The notes under the pieces are model-generated. The model saw nothing but the letters and a program-made list of their open reading frames with translations. It had not been told where the DNA came from and did not search any database. Of a stretch of 64,000 nt of DNA, positions 25,420 to 36,444 are shown one piece after another. A program made the position numbers and the translations under genes. The stretch comes from Parazoarcus communis. Its GTDB lineage: Bacteria; Pseudomonadota; Gammaproteobacteria; Burkholderiales; Rhodocyclaceae. Within the stretch, counting starts at the first letter, position 1, and each line of letters opens with the position of its first letter. The stretch spans positions 744,001 to 808,000 of the forward strand of contig NZ_CP022188.1 of assembly GCF_003111665.1 (NCBI RefSeq). Direction: 5' to 3'.

Positions 25420-26829
25420 ATGGAACACGCAGCTCAATCGCTCATCCAGAACCGCATCTTCGACGAGATACAGGTCGGTGACTTTGCACAGCTGGTACGG
25501 ACGCTCCGCCCGGAGGACATCCACCTGTTCGCCGCCATGTCGGGCGACGTCAATCCGACGCACGTTGACCCGGAGTTCGCGCGCTCAAGTCAGTTCCGCG
25601 AGGTCGTGGGCCACAGCATGTGGGGCAGCACACTGATCTCCACCGTGCTCGGCACCGAATTCCCCGGCCCCGGCACCGTGTATGTGTCGCAGGGGCTCAA
25701 CTTCTGGCGCCCCATCACCATTGGTGACACGCTCACCATTTCGGTGACCTGCCGTGAGAAGTTCGAACACAATCATCACATCATCTTCGACTGCCTCGCC
25801 GTTAATCAGGACGGACTCAAGGTCATCGACGGCGCAGCCGAAGTCGCCGCACCAACAGAGAAGATCTCGCGCGCGCGGGTCGTACTGCCCGAAGTCACGA
25901 TTTCCGATCGCGAGCTGCGTTACCGTCACCTGTTGTCGGTTACTGCGGGGATGTCGCCGATTCCGATCGCGGTTGCGCATCCGTGCGACGCAGAATCGCT
26001 GCGCGGCCCCATTCAGGCCGCACAGGCAGGCCTGGTCGACCCCATTCTGATTGGCCCAGAGGCGAAGATCCGCGCCGTTGCCGAGGAAGAAGGGCTGGAC
26101 CTCAAGGGTTTCCGTATCGTTGACGTACCGCACAGCCATGCATCGGCTGAAACTGCTGTCGCCCTGTGTCGGGACGGCGGCATCGAGGCCCTGATGAAGG
26201 GCTCGCTGCACACCGACGAGCTGATGGCCGCAGTCGTATCGAGGACCAACGGCCTGCGCACCGCGCGCCGCATCAGCCATGTGTTCCTCGCGGACGTGCC
26301 GACCTATCCGCATCCGCTGATGATCACCGACGCGGCCATCAACATCGAACCGACGCTCGAGGACAAGGTTCACATCATCCAGAACGCGATCGACCTCGGC
26401 CACATGCTCGGCCTGCCCGAACCCAAGGTTGCCATCCTGGCCGCAGTGGAAACGGTTAACCCCAAGATGCGTTCGACCATCGACGCTGCCGCACTGTGCA
26501 AGATGGCGGACCGTCGCCAGATCACCGGCGGCCTGCTCGACGGCCCGCTCGCATTCGACAACGCAGTGTCGCTGGTTGCAGCCAAGACCAAGGGCATCCG
26601 CTCGGCAGTTGCCGGCAACGCAGACATCCTCGTCGTGCCCGATCTCGAATCGGGCAACATGGTAGCGAAGCAGCTTGAGTACCTGGCCGATGCGCTGATG
26701 GCCGGCGTTGTGCTCGGCGCACGCGTGCCCATCGTGCTCACCAGTCGTGCCGACACGGCAGAAACACGGGCCGCATCGTGCGCAATTGCGCAGCTGATGG
26801 CCCACCGCAAGCGCGAGGCCATGCTATGA
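25420..26829 (+). CDS. bifunctional MaoC-type enoyl-CoA hydratase / phosphate acetyltransferase
   Basis: This 469-residue fusion starts at the ATG at 25420 (MEHAAQSLIQ). An upstream in-frame ATG at 25384 overlaps the second 12-mer operator-like motif. Residues about 15-140 form a MaoC hotdog domain with the hydratase motif SGDVNPTHVDPEFA (Asp-Asn-Pro-x-His). Residues about 165-465 form a phosphate acetyl/butyryltransferase domain (PTA_PTB), including GPIQAAQAGLVDPILIGP and MKGSLHTDELM. It would interconvert acyl-CoA and acyl-phosphate and may also hydrate enoyl-CoA. Its stop overlaps the ackA start (ATGA), so acyl phosphate can be passed to the kinase for ATP. Chain-length preference (acetyl, propionyl or butyryl) cannot be read. 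Confidence 0.9.
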   Translation: MEHAAQSLIQNRIFDEIQVGDFAQLVRTLRPEDIHLFAAMSGDVNPTHVDPEFARSSQFREVVGHSMWGSTLISTVLGTEFPGPGTVYVSQGLNFWRPITIGDTLTISVTCREKFEHNHHIIFDCLAVNQDGLKVIDGAAEVAAPTEKISRARVVLPEVTISDRELRYRHLLSVTAGMSPIPIAVAHPCDAESLRGPIQAAQAGLVDPILIGPEAKIRAVAEEEGLDLKGFRIVDVPHSHASAETAVALCRDGGIEALMKGSLHTDELMAAVVSRTNGLRTARRISHVFLADVPTYPHPLMITDAAINIEPTLEDKVHIIQNAIDLGHMLGLPEPKVAILAAVETVNPKMRSTIDAAALCKMADRRQITGGLLDGPLAFDNAVSLVAAKTKGIRSAVAGNADILVVPDLESGNMVAKQLEYLADALMAGVVLGARVPIVLTSRADTAETRAASCAIAQLMAHRKREAML

Positions 26830-28013
26830 AAGCGGTACTTGTTCTCAATGCAGGCTCGAGCAGCCTGAAGTTTGCACTGTTTGCCATCGAACCCGAGCTG
26901 GCCGAACACCCTGCCCTGTCGGGCCAGATCGACGGCATCGGCACCACGCCGCAATTCAATGCGAAAAGCGCCGCAGGCGAGCGCTTCGAGGAGGCGGTCC
27001 CGACCACCTCTTCGAGCCAGCGCGAGCAGCACCGCGACGCGCTCACCCATTTGCTCGACTGGCTGGCAGCACACAACCCCGCGCTTGAGATTGCCGCCGC
27101 AGGCCACCGCATCGTGCATGGCGGCGACCTGTTCAGTGAACCTGTGCGCCTGTACGGCCACATCATGCTCAAGCTCAAGAAGTTCGTACCGCTTGCGCCA
27201 CTGCACCAGCCCCACAACCTGAATGCGGTGCAGGCGATTTCGGCCATGGCACCCGACATCCCGCAGGTTGGCTGCTTCGACACGGCTTTTCATCGCACCC
27301 AGCCGGCCGTCGCCCAGGCTTATGCGCTGCCGCGCAAGATCAGCGCCGAGGGCGTCAAGCGCTACGGTTTTCACGGTCTTTCCTACGACTACGTTGCACG
27401 CCAGCTGCCATCGGTGATCGGCGACAAGGCCTCGGGCGCCGTCGTCATTGCCCACCTGGGTAACGGCTCGTCGATGTGCGCGCTGCGCGACGGACGCAGC
27501 GTCGCGTCAACGATGGGCTTCACCGCGGTCGAGGGGCTGATGATGGGCACCCGTACCGGCAGCCTCGACCCCGGCGTGCTGCTCTACCTGATGGATCAGA
27601 AAGGGATGAGCTCCAAGGAGCTGACCAATCTTCTGTACAAGGAATCGGGGCTGCTCGGCGTATCCGGCATCAGTCAGGACATGCGCACCCTGCTCGCGTC
27701 CACCGCGCCGGAAGCGAGTGAAGCTGTGGATCTTTACTGCTACCGGATCGCGCGTGAGCTTGGTTCGCTCGCGGCCGCTGCTGGCGGACTAGATGCGCTG
27801 GTCTTCACCGGCGGCATTGGTGAACACGCAGCCCAGGTGCGTGAAAAGGTGGCAAAGCTGTCGGGCTGGATCGGCGTCGACATCGACCCCGAGGCCAACA
27901 CCGCACATGCGAGCCGGATCGACAGCCCGTCGAGCAAGGTGGCCGTCGCCGTGGTGCCTACCAACGAAGAAGGCATGATTGCCCGCTACACGGTCGAAGT
28001 GCTGGGCCTCTGA
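26826..28013 (+). CDS. ackA: acetate kinase
   Basis: This 395-residue ASKHA-fold kinase converts acetyl phosphate and ADP to acetate and ATP. The N-terminal signature VLVLNAGSSSLKFALF and the second signature GFHGLSYDYVA (with the catalytic region FDTAFHRT before it) are complete. The phosphate motifs HLGNGSSMCA and FTGGIGEHA are present. The start is the ATG overlapping the preceding stop. In the first 130 residues the sequence is closer to proteobacterial acetate kinases than to butyrate kinases. With the fused phosphotransacetylase it makes an overflow or substrate-level phosphorylation pathway. Confidence 0.92.
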   Translation: MKAVLVLNAGSSSLKFALFAIEPELAEHPALSGQIDGIGTTPQFNAKSAAGERFEEAVPTTSSSQREQHRDALTHLLDWLAAHNPALEIAAAGHRIVHGGDLFSEPVRLYGHIMLKLKKFVPLAPLHQPHNLNAVQAISAMAPDIPQVGCFDTAFHRTQPAVAQAYALPRKISAEGVKRYGFHGLSYDYVARQLPSVIGDKASGAVVIAHLGNGSSMCALRDGRSVASTMGFTAVEGLMMGTRTGSLDPGVLLYLMDQKGMSSKELTNLLYKESGLLGVSGISQDMRTLLASTAPEASEAVDLYCYRIARELGSLAAAAGGLDALVFTGGIGEHAAQVREKVAKLSGWIGVDIDPEANTAHASRIDSPSSKVAVAVVPTNEEGMIARYTVEVLGL

Positions 28014-28035
28014 GCCTGCGTACGGGACGGGCGGC

Positions 28036-28791
28036 TCAGCCGAGCAGACCGTCCCACAACAGCTTTACCCCCGACAGCCCCAAGGCCGCGATGGCAAAAA
28101 AGTAGAACGGGCGCTCGGGGATCTTCGCCAGCAGGCGCATGCCTAGCCATACGCCCAGAGGCACAAGCGGCAGCAGCGTGGCCGACATCACCAGGGTATC
28201 CCGCGAAAACAGGTCCAGCCCGATATAGAAGGGTAGCTTGGCGAGATTGATCGCCGCGAAGAAGAACACCGAGGTTGCCACGTAAGTCTGCTTCGGCAGT
28301 CGACGGCTCAACAGATAGGCCATCAACGGTGGACCACCGGCATGCGCGAGCGTGCTGGTAAATCCTGCCCCAGCGCCGCAGAGCCAGCCGAACCAGCGTC
28401 CTGCATGCGATGTCGCCGACACCGCATGGCCTGCCCTGCGCAGCAGCCGATCAAGCGCAAACGCGATCGAGATCACGCCCAGCACCACTTTCACCACCGC
28501 ATCCGACATCGCCCCGAACGCCAGCGTAGCGAGCGCAATACCGACCAGCGCAGAAGGGATCAGCAGTTTGAGGTCGCCAACATCCGCCTTGCCACGCCAG
28601 GCACGAATCCCGACCAGGTCCATCGCAATCAGGATCGGCAGCACGACCGCCACGGCGTCACGCGGCGAGATCCACATCGACATGAAGGGCACGGCCAGTC
28701 CGCCCAGCGCACCGCCGAGCCCCGACTTCGAAATGCCGGTCAGGAGAATCGCCACTGCAGTGACAATCCAGCCGCTTGCATCCATCTCCAT
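28036..28791 (-). CDS. TauE/SafE-family sulfite/anion exporter
   Basis: This 251-residue membrane protein starts at the ATG at 28791, preceded by GGGAG. The longer frame to 28968 reads through the gltD terminator and is rejected. It has about eight hydrophobic helices in two halves, each opening with the family's glycine-rich element (TGISKSGLGGALGGLAVP near residue 17, and later the AGAGFTSTLAHAGGPP repeat). TauE/SafE proteins are proposed to move sulfite, sulfoacetate or related anions across the inner membrane. There are no sulfur-metabolism genes nearby, so the substrate is unknown. It is convergent with ackA (22-bp gap). Confidence 0.87.
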   Translation of the reverse strand: MEMDASGWIVTAVAILLTGISKSGLGGALGGLAVPFMSMWISPRDAVAVVLPILIAMDLVGIRAWRGKADVGDLKLLIPSALVGIALATLAFGAMSDAVVKVVLGVISIAFALDRLLRRAGHAVSATSHAGRWFGWLCGAGAGFTSTLAHAGGPPLMAYLLSRRLPKQTYVATSVFFFAAINLAKLPFYIGLDLFSRDTLVMSATLLPLVPLGVWLGMRLLAKIPERPFYFFAIAALGLSGVKLLWDGLLG

Positions 28792-28824
28792 TCCTGCCGC
28801 TCCCTCTGCCCCTGCATTGTCCGG

Positions 28825-28858
28825 AAAAAACGAAGGCGACCCCGCAGGGTCGCCTTCG
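28825..28858 (-). terminator. intrinsic terminator after gltD
   Basis: A perfect 12-bp stem (28831-28842 with 28847-28858) and a 4-nt loop read on the minus strand into six T residues (28830-28825). It lies about 55 bp after the gltD stop and just before the TauE/SafE start. Confidence 0.88.
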
Positions 28859-28913
28859 TGATCAGTTGCTACGCCAGCCAGTGCTCGTCCGAGCCCGTCC
28901 GACGTGTTGCCGC

Positions 28914-30380
28914 TTAACGGGGCAGAACGCTCGCCCCCATCAGGAACTCGTCCACCGCACGCGCGCACTGACGGCCTTCACGGATCGCCCACACCACCAG
29001 CGACTGGCCACGACGGACGTCGCCCGCGGCAAACACCTTCGCAACGTTGGTCGCGTAGCAGCCCTCGCCATCGGTCGTTGCCTTGGCATTGCCGCGCCCG
29101 TCCTTATCCACACCGAAGGCTTCGAGCACACCGCCCACCGGATTGGTGAAGCCCATGGCAAGGAACACACGCTCGGCCGGGTAGACCTTTTCGGTGCCAG
29201 CAACTTCAGCCATGCGGCCATCCTTCCACTCGAGATGAACGGTGCGCACGCCGGTCAGCTTGCCGTTCTCGCCGACGAACTCCTTGGTACCGATCGCGTA
29301 TTCACGCTTGGTATCGCCTTCGACGTGCGAGGAAGAGGTGCGCAGCTTGATCGGCCAGTACGGCCAGGTCAGCGCCTTGTTCTCCTGCTCGGGCGGCTGC
29401 GGCATCACTTCGAACTGGGTCACCGACTTGGCGCCGTGACGATAGCTGGTGCCGACACAGTCGGAGCCGGTGTCACCACCGCCGATCACCACCACGTTAC
29501 AGCCGTCGGCGGAGATCGGATTCGGCTTGTCGCCTGCAACCTGCTTGTTCTGCGGGATCAGGAACTCGAGCGCGAAATGCACGCCGTCGAGATCACGCCC
29601 CGGAACCGGCAGATCGCGCGGCACTTCCGAACCACCCGCGAGCACCACGGCGTCGAACTCGGCCATCAGCGACTCGGCGGTGACGACTTCCTTCGCATCA
29701 CAGATGATGCGGGACGGCATGTCCTTCGTACCGACCACCACGCCGGTGCGGAAGGTGACCCCTTCGGCCTCCATCTGCTCGATACGACGATCGATCAGGC
29801 CCTTCTCCATCTTGAAGTCGGGAATGCCGTAGCGCAGCAGACCACCTGCACGGTCGTTCTTTTCGAACACCGTAACGTCGTGACCCGCACGCGCCAGTTG
29901 CTGGGCATTGGCCAGACCGGCAGGGCCGGAGCCGACCACGGCAACCTTCTTGCCGGTCTTGACCGCAGCCGGTTGCGGCAGCACCCAGCCCTCATCCCAG
30001 GCCTTGTCGATGATCGCGTGCTCAATCGACTTGATGCCCACCGCTTCATTGTTGATGTTCAGCGTACAGGCCGCCTCACACGGTGCCGGGCAAATACGGC
30101 CGGTGAACTCGGGGAAGTTGTTGGTGGAGTGCAGCACTTCGATCGCCTGCTTCCAGTCACCGCGATAAACCAGATCATTCCAGTCCGGAATGATGTTGTT
30201 TACCGGGCAGCCGTTATTGCAGAATGGGATGCCGCAGTCCATGCAGCGCGCACCCTGAATTGCCGCATCCTCGTCGGAAAGACGAAGCACGAACTCCTTG
30301 TACCCTTTCAGTCGCTCCGGAACGGGCTCGTAGCCCTCCGACAGACGCTGATACTCCAGAAATCCGGTTGGCTTGCCCAT
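28914..30380 (-). CDS. gltD: glutamate synthase (NADPH) small subunit
   Basis: This 488-residue flavoprotein delivers NADPH electrons to GltB. N-terminal Cys motifs ([19 protein letters not shown] near residues 45-65) bind 4Fe-4S clusters. The FAD fold has [19 protein letters not shown], and the NADPH fold has [13 protein letters not shown]. The C-terminal [16 protein letters not shown] segment is the second FAD contact. It lies 2 bp after gltB, as a tight gltBD operon, and a clear intrinsic terminator follows. Confidence 0.97.
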   Translation of the reverse strand: MGKPTGFLEYQRLSEGYEPVPERLKGYKEFVLRLSDEDAAIQGARCMDCGIPFCNNGCPVNNIIPDWNDLVYRGDWKQAIEVLHSTNNFPEFTGRICPAPCEAACTLNINNEAVGIKSIEHAIIDKAWDEGWVLPQPAAVKTGKKVAVVGSGPAGLANAQQLARAGHDVTVFEKNDRAGGLLRYGIPDFKMEKGLIDRRIEQMEAEGVTFRTGVVVGTKDMPSRIICDAKEVVTAESLMAEFDAVVLAGGSEVPRDLPVPGRDLDGVHFALEFLIPQNKQVAGDKPNPISADGCNVVVIGGGDTGSDCVGTSYRHGAKSVTQFEVMPQPPEQENKALTWPYWPIKLRTSSSHVEGDTKREYAIGTKEFVGENGKLTGVRTVHLEWKDGRMAEVAGTEKVYPAERVFLAMGFTNPVGGVLEAFGVDKDGRGNAKATTDGEGCYATNVAKVFAAGDVRRGQSLVVWAIREGRQCARAVDEFLMGASVLPR

Positions 30381-30382
30381 TT

Positions 30383-33300
30383 TTACGCCGCCTCCAGTTG
30401 CTTCTGACGTTGCTCGGCCATCTCGGCGAGCGCACGACGATATTCATTCGGCATTACCTTGACGAACTTGGTCCGCCACGCCGTCCAGTTGTCGAGAATC
30501 TCTCGCGCACGCGGGCTGCTGGTAAAGCGCGCATGACGCTCGATCAGCCCCTTGAGAATGAGCTCGTCGCCCATGCTCAGGTGGTCGATCGCGACGCGGC
30601 CATGCGACTCGAGGTCGTCACCGGCCTCCGTGCCCTTGCGCGCCTCGACTTCCTCGGGCAGCGGCTCAAGCGCCACCTGCGCCATGTTGCAGCGCTGCTC
30701 GAAGCTGCCGTCCTGGTCGAGCACGTAAGCCACACCACCCGACATGCCGGCAGCGAAGTTGCGGCCGGTCTCGCCGAGCACGACGACGGTGCCGCCAGTC
30801 ATGTATTCGCAACCATGGTCGCCCACACCCTCGACCACCGCAGTCGCGCCGGAGTTACGCACGGCAAAGCGTTCGCCGCCGACGCCCGCCAGATAGACCT
30901 CACCTTCGGTCGCACCGTAGAGCACGGTGTTGCCGATGATGATGTTGTCCGCCGTGGTGCCGCGGAACTCGGCTTGCGGACGCACGATGATGCGACCACC
31001 CGACAGGCCCTTGCCCACGTAGTCGTTACCCTCGCCGATCAGCTCAAGCGTGACGCCACGCGCAAGGAAGGCACCGAAGGCCTGGCCTGCAGTCCCCGTC
31101 AGACGGACGTGAATGGTGCCGTCCGGCAAACCGGCATGACCGTACTTCTGTGCAACACGGCCGGAGAGCATGGTGCCCACCGTACGGTTGACGTTGCGCA
31201 CCGGCAGGTCGATGGACACGCGCTCACCCTTGTCGAGCGCAGGTGCGGCGAGAGCGATGAGCTGGTTGTCGAGCGCCTTCTCCAGACCGTGATCCTGGAT
31301 CTCGGTATGCAGACGCGGCACGCTGGCAGGCACATTCGGGCGATAGAAGATGCGCGAGTAATCGAGACCGCGCGCCTTCCAGTGCTGGATGCCCTTCTTC
31401 ATGTCGAGCAGGTCGGCACGGCCAATGAGGTCGTCGAACTTGCGGATGCCCAGCTGGGCCATCAGTTCGCGCACTTCCTCGGCAATGAAGAAGAAGAAGT
31501 TGACCACATGCTCGGGCTGACCGGAGAAGCGCTTGCGCAGCTCCGGGTCCTGCGTCGCCACACCCACCGGACAGGTGTTGAGGTGGCATTTGCGCATCAT
31601 GATGCAGCCCTCGACGACCAGCGGCGCGGTGGCAAAGCCAAACTCGTCTGCACCCAGCAGGGCGCCGACGACGACGTCGCGACCGGTCTTGATCTGACCG
31701 TCAACCTGCAGGCGGATACGGCTGCGCAGACGGTTCAGCACGAGGGTCTGCTGGGTTTCGGCAAGACCGAGTTCCCACGGCGAACCCGCGTACTTGATCG
31801 ACGACCACGGCGACGCACCGGTGCCACCGTCATGACCGGCGATCACGATGTGGTCGGCCTTGGCCTTGGCCACGCCTGCGGCAACGGTACCCACACCGAT
31901 CTCGGACACCAGCTTCACCGAGATATCGGCGCGCGAGTTGGCGTTCTTGAGGTCATGGATCAGCTGCGCCAGATCTTCGATCGAGTAGATGTCATGGTGC
32001 GGCGGGGGCGAAATCAGGCCGACGCCCGGTACCGAGTGACGCAGGAAGCCGATGTACTCGGACACCTTGTGACCGGGCAGCTGACCGCCTTCGCCGGGCT
32101 TGGCGCCCTGGGCCATCTTGATCTGGATCTGGTCGGCGTTGACCAGGTACTCGGTGGTGACACCGAAGCGTCCCGATGCGACCTGCTTGATGGACGAACG
32201 CAGCGAATCGCCGGCACCCAGTTCGAGGTCGCGCTCGATCCGGCCTTCGCCGATGATCTGCGACAGCTTCGTCGTCTGCGTGATCGGCTTGAAGCGCATC
32301 GGGTCTTCGCCACCCTCGCCGGTGTTCGATTTGCCGCCAATGCGGTTCATCGCCACGGCCAGCGTGGTGTGCGCTTCGGTCGAGATTGAACCGAGCGACA
32401 TCGCACCCGTTGCAAAGCGCTTTACGATCTCCTTGGCCGACTCGACTTCGTCGAGCTCAACCGGGGCACCTGCAGGCTTGATCTCGAACAGACCGCGCAG
32501 CGTCATGTGACGACGGCTCTGGTCGTTGATGATCTTGGCGTATTCCTTGTAGGTGTCGTACTTGTTCGAGCGCGTCGAGTGCTGCAGCTTGGCAATCGCG
32601 TCCGGCGTCCACATGTGTTCTTCGCCACGGATGCGGTACGCGTACTCGCCACCGGCGTCGAGCATGTTCGCCAGCACGGGGTCGGGACTGAACGCCTTCT
32701 GGTGCAGGCGGATTGCCTCTTCCATGACTTCGAACACGCTGATCCCTTCGATCTGCGTGGTGGTGCCGGTGAAGTACTTGTCCACCATCGCGCTCTGCAG
32801 GCCGACGGCTTCGAAGATCTGCGCACCGGTGTAGGACATGTAGGTCGAGATGCCCATCTTGGACATGACCTTCATCAGGCCCTTGCCCACACCCTTGACG
32901 AAGTGCTTGATGTACTTCGCACCGGTTTCCTCGTCACCCGCCAGTTGCTGGAGCGTTTCGAGGGCGATGTAGGGGTGAACCGCTTCCGCACCGTAACCTG
33001 CCAGTACTGCGAAGTGATGCGTTTCGCGCGCCGAACCGGTTTCGACCACCAGGCCCGCACGGGTACGCAGCCCCTTGGTGACCAGGTGCTGGTGAATGGC
33101 CGACAGCGCCAGCAGTGCAGGAATCGCGACCTGGTCGACCGTGACCTTGCGGTCGGAGACGATCAGGATGTTGCTGCCCTGCAGCACCGCGTTTTCTGCC
33201 TCGGCGCACAGCGAAGCCAGACGTGCCTCCACGCCTTCCTTGCCCCAGCTGACCGGATAGCAGATATCCAGTTCTGCGGAACGGAACTTGTTGTTGGTGA

Positions 33301-35056
33301 AGCGCGCGATGTTGCGGATCTTGGCCATGTCGCCGAAATCCAGCACCGGCTGCGTCACTTCGAGGCGGAACGGCGGGTTGATCTCGTTGATTTCGAGCAG
33401 GTTCGGCTTGGGTCCGATGAAGGACACCAGCGACATCACCAGCTGCTCGCGGATCGGGTCGATCGGCGGATTGGTGACCTGTGCGAAGAGCTGACGGAAG
33501 TAGCTGTAGAGCACCTTCTCACGGGACGACAGCACCGCCAGCGGCGAGTCGTTACCCATCGAGCCCGTGCCTTCCTCGCCCGTCTTGCCCATCGGCTCAA
33601 GAATGAACTTGATGTCTTCCTGGCTGTAGCCAAATGCCTGCTGACGATCGAGCAGACTGGCAACGCAGTCGGGTGCGGCGGCACCGGCAGGTACGTCGAG
33701 ACCGTCAAGCTTGATGTTGATACGCGACAGCCAGTCGGTGTAGGGACGAACCGAGGCCAGGCTGTCCTTGAGTTCCTTGTCGTCGATGATGCGACCCTGC
33801 TCCATGTCGATCAGGAACATCTTGCCCGGCTGCAGACGCCACTTCTTGACGATCTTGCTGTCGGGGATCGGCAGCACGCCGGACTCGGACGCCATCACTA
33901 CGAGGTCGTCATCGGTGACGAGATAACGCGCGGGACGCAGGCCGTTACGGTCGAGGGTCGCGCCGATCTGGCGGCCGTCGGTGAACGCGACCGCAGCCGG
34001 GCCGTCCCACGGCTCCATCATTGCAGCGTGGTATTCGTAGAAGGCACGACGCTTCTCGTCCATCTGGGTGTGCGATTCCCAGGCTTCCGGAATCATCATC
34101 ATCACCGCGTGCGCCATCGAGTAGCCGCTCATCACGAGCAATTCGAGCGCGTTGTCGAAGGCGGCAGAGTCGGACTGACCGGGGTAGATCAGCGGCCAGA
34201 TCTTTTCCAGATCGGCACCCAGCAGCGGCGACGACACGCCCTTCTCGCGGGCACGCATCCAGTTGTAGTTGCCGCGAACGGTGTTGATTTCGCCGTTGTG
34301 CGCGATGTAGCGGAACGGGTGCGCGAGGTTCCACTTCGGGAAGGTGTTGGTCGAGAAGCGCTGGTGCACCAGCGACAACGCCGAGGTGGCACGCGGGTCG
34401 ACGAGGTCGAGGAAGTATTCGCCAACCTGGGTCGCGAGCAGCAGGCCCTTGTAGTTCACGGTGCGGGCCGACATGGAAACCATGTAGAACTCCTGACCGT
34501 GCTTGAGGTTGAGCGCGTTGATCGCGTTTGCGGCACGACGACGGGTCACGTAGAGCTTGCGCTCAAGCGCTTCGGTCACCATGACGTCGGGACCACGGCC
34601 GACGAAGACCTGGCGAATCACCGGCTCCTTGGCCTTGACCGTCGGCGACATCGGCATGTCGGCGTTGGTCGGCACATCACGCCAGCCCAGCAGAACCTGA
34701 CCTTCGGCGCGCACGGCGCGCTCGATTTCTTCCTCACAGGCAAGACGCGAAGCCGCTTCCTTGGGCATGAACACCATGGCAACGCCGTACTCACCGGGCG
34801 CCGGCAGGGTGACGCCCCTGGCCGCCATGTCTTCGCGATAAAGCTGATCGGGAATCTGGATCAGGATGCCGGCACCATCGCCCTGCAGGGGGTCTGCACC
34901 AACTGCGCCCCTGTGATCCAGATTCTTCAGGATCTCAAGGCCCTGCAGAATGATATCGTGAGACTTCTTACCCTTGATGTGGGCAATGAAACCCACGCCG
35001 CAGGCATCATGTTCGTTCGCGGGATCGTACAGACCCTGCTTCTGGGGGAGATCCAT
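30383..35056 (-). CDS. gltB: glutamate synthase (NADPH) large subunit
   Basis: This 1557-residue enzyme makes two glutamates from glutamine and 2-oxoglutarate. The start is the ATG at 35056 (MDLPQKQG) with a GAGGA ribosome site. The open frame to 35149 lacks one and crosses the leader. An 18-residue propeptide precedes Cys19 in [11 protein letters not shown], the catalytic N-terminal nucleophile of the glutaminase domain. The central and synthase domains include the FMN region and the 3Fe-4S ligands in [15 protein letters not shown]. The C-terminal GXGXG beta-helix ([27 protein letters not shown]) channels ammonia. It is the first gene of gltBD, and its 5' leader contains a hairpin with a T-tract that could regulate it. 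Confidence 0.97.
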   Translation of the reverse strand: MDLPQKQGLYDPANEHDACGVGFIAHIKGKKSHDIILQGLEILKNLDHRGAVGADPLQGDGAGILIQIPDQLYREDMAARGVTLPAPGEYGVAMVFMPKEAASRLACEEEIERAVRAEGQVLLGWRDVPTNADMPMSPTVKAKEPVIRQVFVGRGPDVMVTEALERKLYVTRRRAANAINALNLKHGQEFYMVSMSARTVNYKGLLLATQVGEYFLDLVDPRATSALSLVHQRFSTNTFPKWNLAHPFRYIAHNGEINTVRGNYNWMRAREKGVSSPLLGADLEKIWPLIYPGQSDSAAFDNALELLVMSGYSMAHAVMMMIPEAWESHTQMDEKRRAFYEYHAAMMEPWDGPAAVAFTDGRQIGATLDRNGLRPARYLVTDDDLVVMASESGVLPIPDSKIVKKWRLQPGKMFLIDMEQGRIIDDKELKDSLASVRPYTDWLSRINIKLDGLDVPAGAAAPDCVASLLDRQQAFGYSQEDIKFILEPMGKTGEEGTGSMGNDSPLAVLSSREKVLYSYFRQLFAQVTNPPIDPIREQLVMSLVSFIGPKPNLLEINEINPPFRLEVTQPVLDFGDMAKIRNIARFTNNKFRSAELDICYPVSWGKEGVEARLASLCAEAENAVLQGSNILIVSDRKVTVDQVAIPALLALSAIHQHLVTKGLRTRAGLVVETGSARETHHFAVLAGYGAEAVHPYIALETLQQLAGDEETGAKYIKHFVKGVGKGLMKVMSKMGISTYMSYTGAQIFEAVGLQSAMVDKYFTGTTTQIEGISVFEVMEEAIRLHQKAFSPDPVLANMLDAGGEYAYRIRGEEHMWTPDAIAKLQHSTRSNKYDTYKEYAKIINDQSRRHMTLRGLFEIKPAGAPVELDEVESAKEIVKRFATGAMSLGSISTEAHTTLAVAMNRIGGKSNTGEGGEDPMRFKPITQTTKLSQIIGEGRIERDLELGAGDSLRSSIKQVASGRFGVTTEYLVNADQIQIKMAQGAKPGEGGQLPGHKVSEYIGFLRHSVPGVGLISPPPHHDIYSIEDLAQLIHDLKNANSRADISVKLVSEIGVGTVAAGVAKAKADHIVIAGHDGGTGASPWSSIKYAGSPWELGLAETQQTLVLNRLRSRIRLQVDGQIKTGRDVVVGALLGADEFGFATAPLVVEGCIMMRKCHLNTCPVGVATQDPELRKRFSGQPEHVVNFFFFIAEEVRELMAQLGIRKFDDLIGRADLLDMKKGIQHWKARGLDYSRIFYRPNVPASVPRLHTEIQDHGLEKALDNQLIALAAPALDKGERVSIDLPVRNVNRTVGTMLSGRVAQKYGHAGLPDGTIHVRLTGTAGQAFGAFLARGVTLELIGEGNDYVGKGLSGGRIIVRPQAEFRGTTADNIIIGNTVLYGATEGEVYLAGVGGERFAVRNSGATAVVEGVGDHGCEYMTGGTVVVLGETGRNFAAGMSGGVAYVLDQDGSFEQRCNMAQVALEPLPEEVEARKGTEAGDDLESHGRVAIDHLSMGDELILKGLIERHARFTSSPRAREILDNWTAWRTKFVKVMPNEYRRALAEMAEQRQKQLEAA

Positions 35057-35154
35057 CTCGTTTGTCCTCGAAACAACACGCTCGCCGGGAAATTGCCGAC
35101 GAAGTTCGGGCGGCTCTCGCCGCTGCTCAAACCCGCACACGTAAACCATGCGGA

Positions 35155-35188
35155 CACAAAAAAGCCGGGCGCGCGGGCACCCCGGCTT
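35155..35188 (-). terminator. hairpin with T-tract in the gltB leader (terminator or attenuator)
   Basis: AAGCCGGG (35162-35169) pairs with CCCGGCTT (35181-35188) across an 11-nt loop. On the minus strand a T-rich run (35163-35155) follows. It lies about 100 bp before gltB and downstream of a separate dgt terminator, so it would act on transcripts that start in between. Confidence 0.65.
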
Positions 35189-35255
35189 GCACGATCGACT
35201 ATCTAACAGCCAATCACTACGAACACATCAAACGGATGCTCGAATATACCCTCGC

Positions 35256-35280
35256 AAAACGCTCGATTCAAGCGTTTTTT
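35256..35280. terminator. bidirectional terminator after dgt
   Basis: AAAACGCT (35256-35263) and AGCGTTTT (35271-35278) form an 8-bp stem with T-tracts on both strands, 25 bp after the dgt stop. Confidence 0.7.
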
Positions 35281-35304
35281 GCAGTGCGGTAAAGCTATGA
35301 CAAA

Positions 35305-36444
35305 TCAGTGTATTTCGCCGACAGCGAAGAGCCGGCGATGCTCTTTCATCGCGTAGCGATCTGTCATCCCGGCGATATAGTCGGCAATCGCCCTCGGCTT
35401 GTCGGTCTGCGCCTTGGTTTGATACTGCGGCGGCAGCAGGCGAGGATCCGCCATGAACGCCGAAAACAGATCGCCAATGATGCGACGCGCCTTGTCAGTC
35501 ATGCGCAGCACCTGATAGTGCCAGTACAGATTTTCGCGCAGAAAGACCTTCAGCGCCTGCAGACGAGGCCACTGCTCGGCCGAGTAAGACACCAGCCGCG
35601 GCGCAAGCCTCACTTCATCAAGCGTACTCACCCCGGCATCCACAATGTTCCGACGCGTTTGAGCGATCAGGTCCAGCGCCATGCTATCCACCATGCGCCG
35701 GATCGTTTCATGAATGAGCTTGCGTCCGTTCAGCCCCGGCCAGCGCGCCTCGACAGCACGCCTGTGGTCCGCAAACACCGGCACTTCATCGAGCTGCTCC
35801 ATGGTAATCAAGCCCGATCGCAAACCGTCATCGACATCGTGGTTGTTGTAGGCAATCTCGTCAGCAAGATTTGCCAACTGCGCTTCGAGAGAGGGTTGAG
35901 TGCCATCAAGAAAGCGCTTTCCAAGTTCGCCCAATTGCTCCGCATTCGGACGCGAGCAGTGCTTCAGCACCCCCTCGCGTGTTTCGTACATCAGGTTGAG
36001 CCCGTCGAAGGCCGCGTAGTGCTCTTCGAGCAGGTCGACCGTGCGCAACGACTGCAAGTTGTGCTCGAACCCGCCATAAGCTTTCATGCAGGCATTGAGC
36101 GCATCCTGACCCGCATGACCGAAAGGCGTGTGCCCGAGGTCGTGAGCCAGCGCAATCGCCTCGGCGAGATCCTCGTTCAAGCACAGCGCGCGTGAAATGC
36201 TGCGCGTGAGCTGGGCAACCTCGATGCTGTGGGTGAGGCGCGTGCGAAACAGGTCGCCCTCGTGATTGACGAAGACCTGTGTCTTGTACTCAAGACGCCG
36301 AAACGCCGTGGAGTGAATCACCCGATCGCGGTCGCGCTGAAAGTCCGAGCGCCCGCTGGGTGGCGGCTCATCGTGCTGGCGTCCGCGGCTGTTTCCGACC
36401 GTTACGGCGTAGCTCGCCAGCCCGCTTTCCTGACTCACGGGCAC
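35305..36444 (-). CDS. dgt: deoxyguanosinetriphosphate triphosphohydrolase-like HD protein
   Basis: This 379-residue HD-domain protein probably hydrolyses dNTPs to nucleoside and triphosphate. Metal ligands are visible in [10 protein letters not shown] and in [13 protein letters not shown], followed by FEHNLQSLR, which is the Dgt type-2 pattern. The N-terminal segment with [26 protein letters not shown] is also diagnostic. It overlaps the 3' end of aroB by 10 bp and is therefore the third gene of aroK-aroB-dgt. The name follows family convention, and the nucleotide preference is not visible. Confidence 0.93.
   Translation of the reverse strand: MPVSQESGLASYAVTVGNSRGRQHDEPPPSGRSDFQRDRDRVIHSTAFRRLEYKTQVFVNHEGDLFRTRLTHSIEVAQLTRSISRALCLNEDLAEAIALAHDLGHTPFGHAGQDALNACMKAYGGFEHNLQSLRTVDLLEEHYAAFDGLNLMYETREGVLKHCSRPNAEQLGELGKRFLDGTQPSLEAQLANLADEIAYNNHDVDDGLRSGLITMEQLDEVPVFADHRRAVEARWPGLNGRKLIHETIRRMVDSMALDLIAQTRRNIVDAGVSTLDEVRLAPRLVSYSAEQWPRLQALKVFLRENLYWHYQVLRMTDKARRIIGDLFSAFMADPRLLPPQYQTKAQTDKPRAIADYIAGMTDRYAMKEHRRLFAVGEIH

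Noticed and set aside
28792..28968. Longer N-terminus for the TauE/SafE gene
   Set aside because: The extension would read through the gltD intrinsic terminator and into the end of gltD and has no family similarity.
35057..35149. 31-residue N-terminal extension of GltB
   Set aside because: Glutamate synthase begins with a short propeptide before the catalytic Cys. The ATG at 35056 has a GAGGA site and the extension has none.
32507..35206. Plus-strand frame of about 900 codons opposite gltB (similar long frames at 30224-32389 and 50257-52776)
   Set aside because: These are shadows of gltB and of the pyrF/ubiD/ubiA run. They have no ribosome sites or recognisable domains, and the genuine enzymes lie on the other strand.
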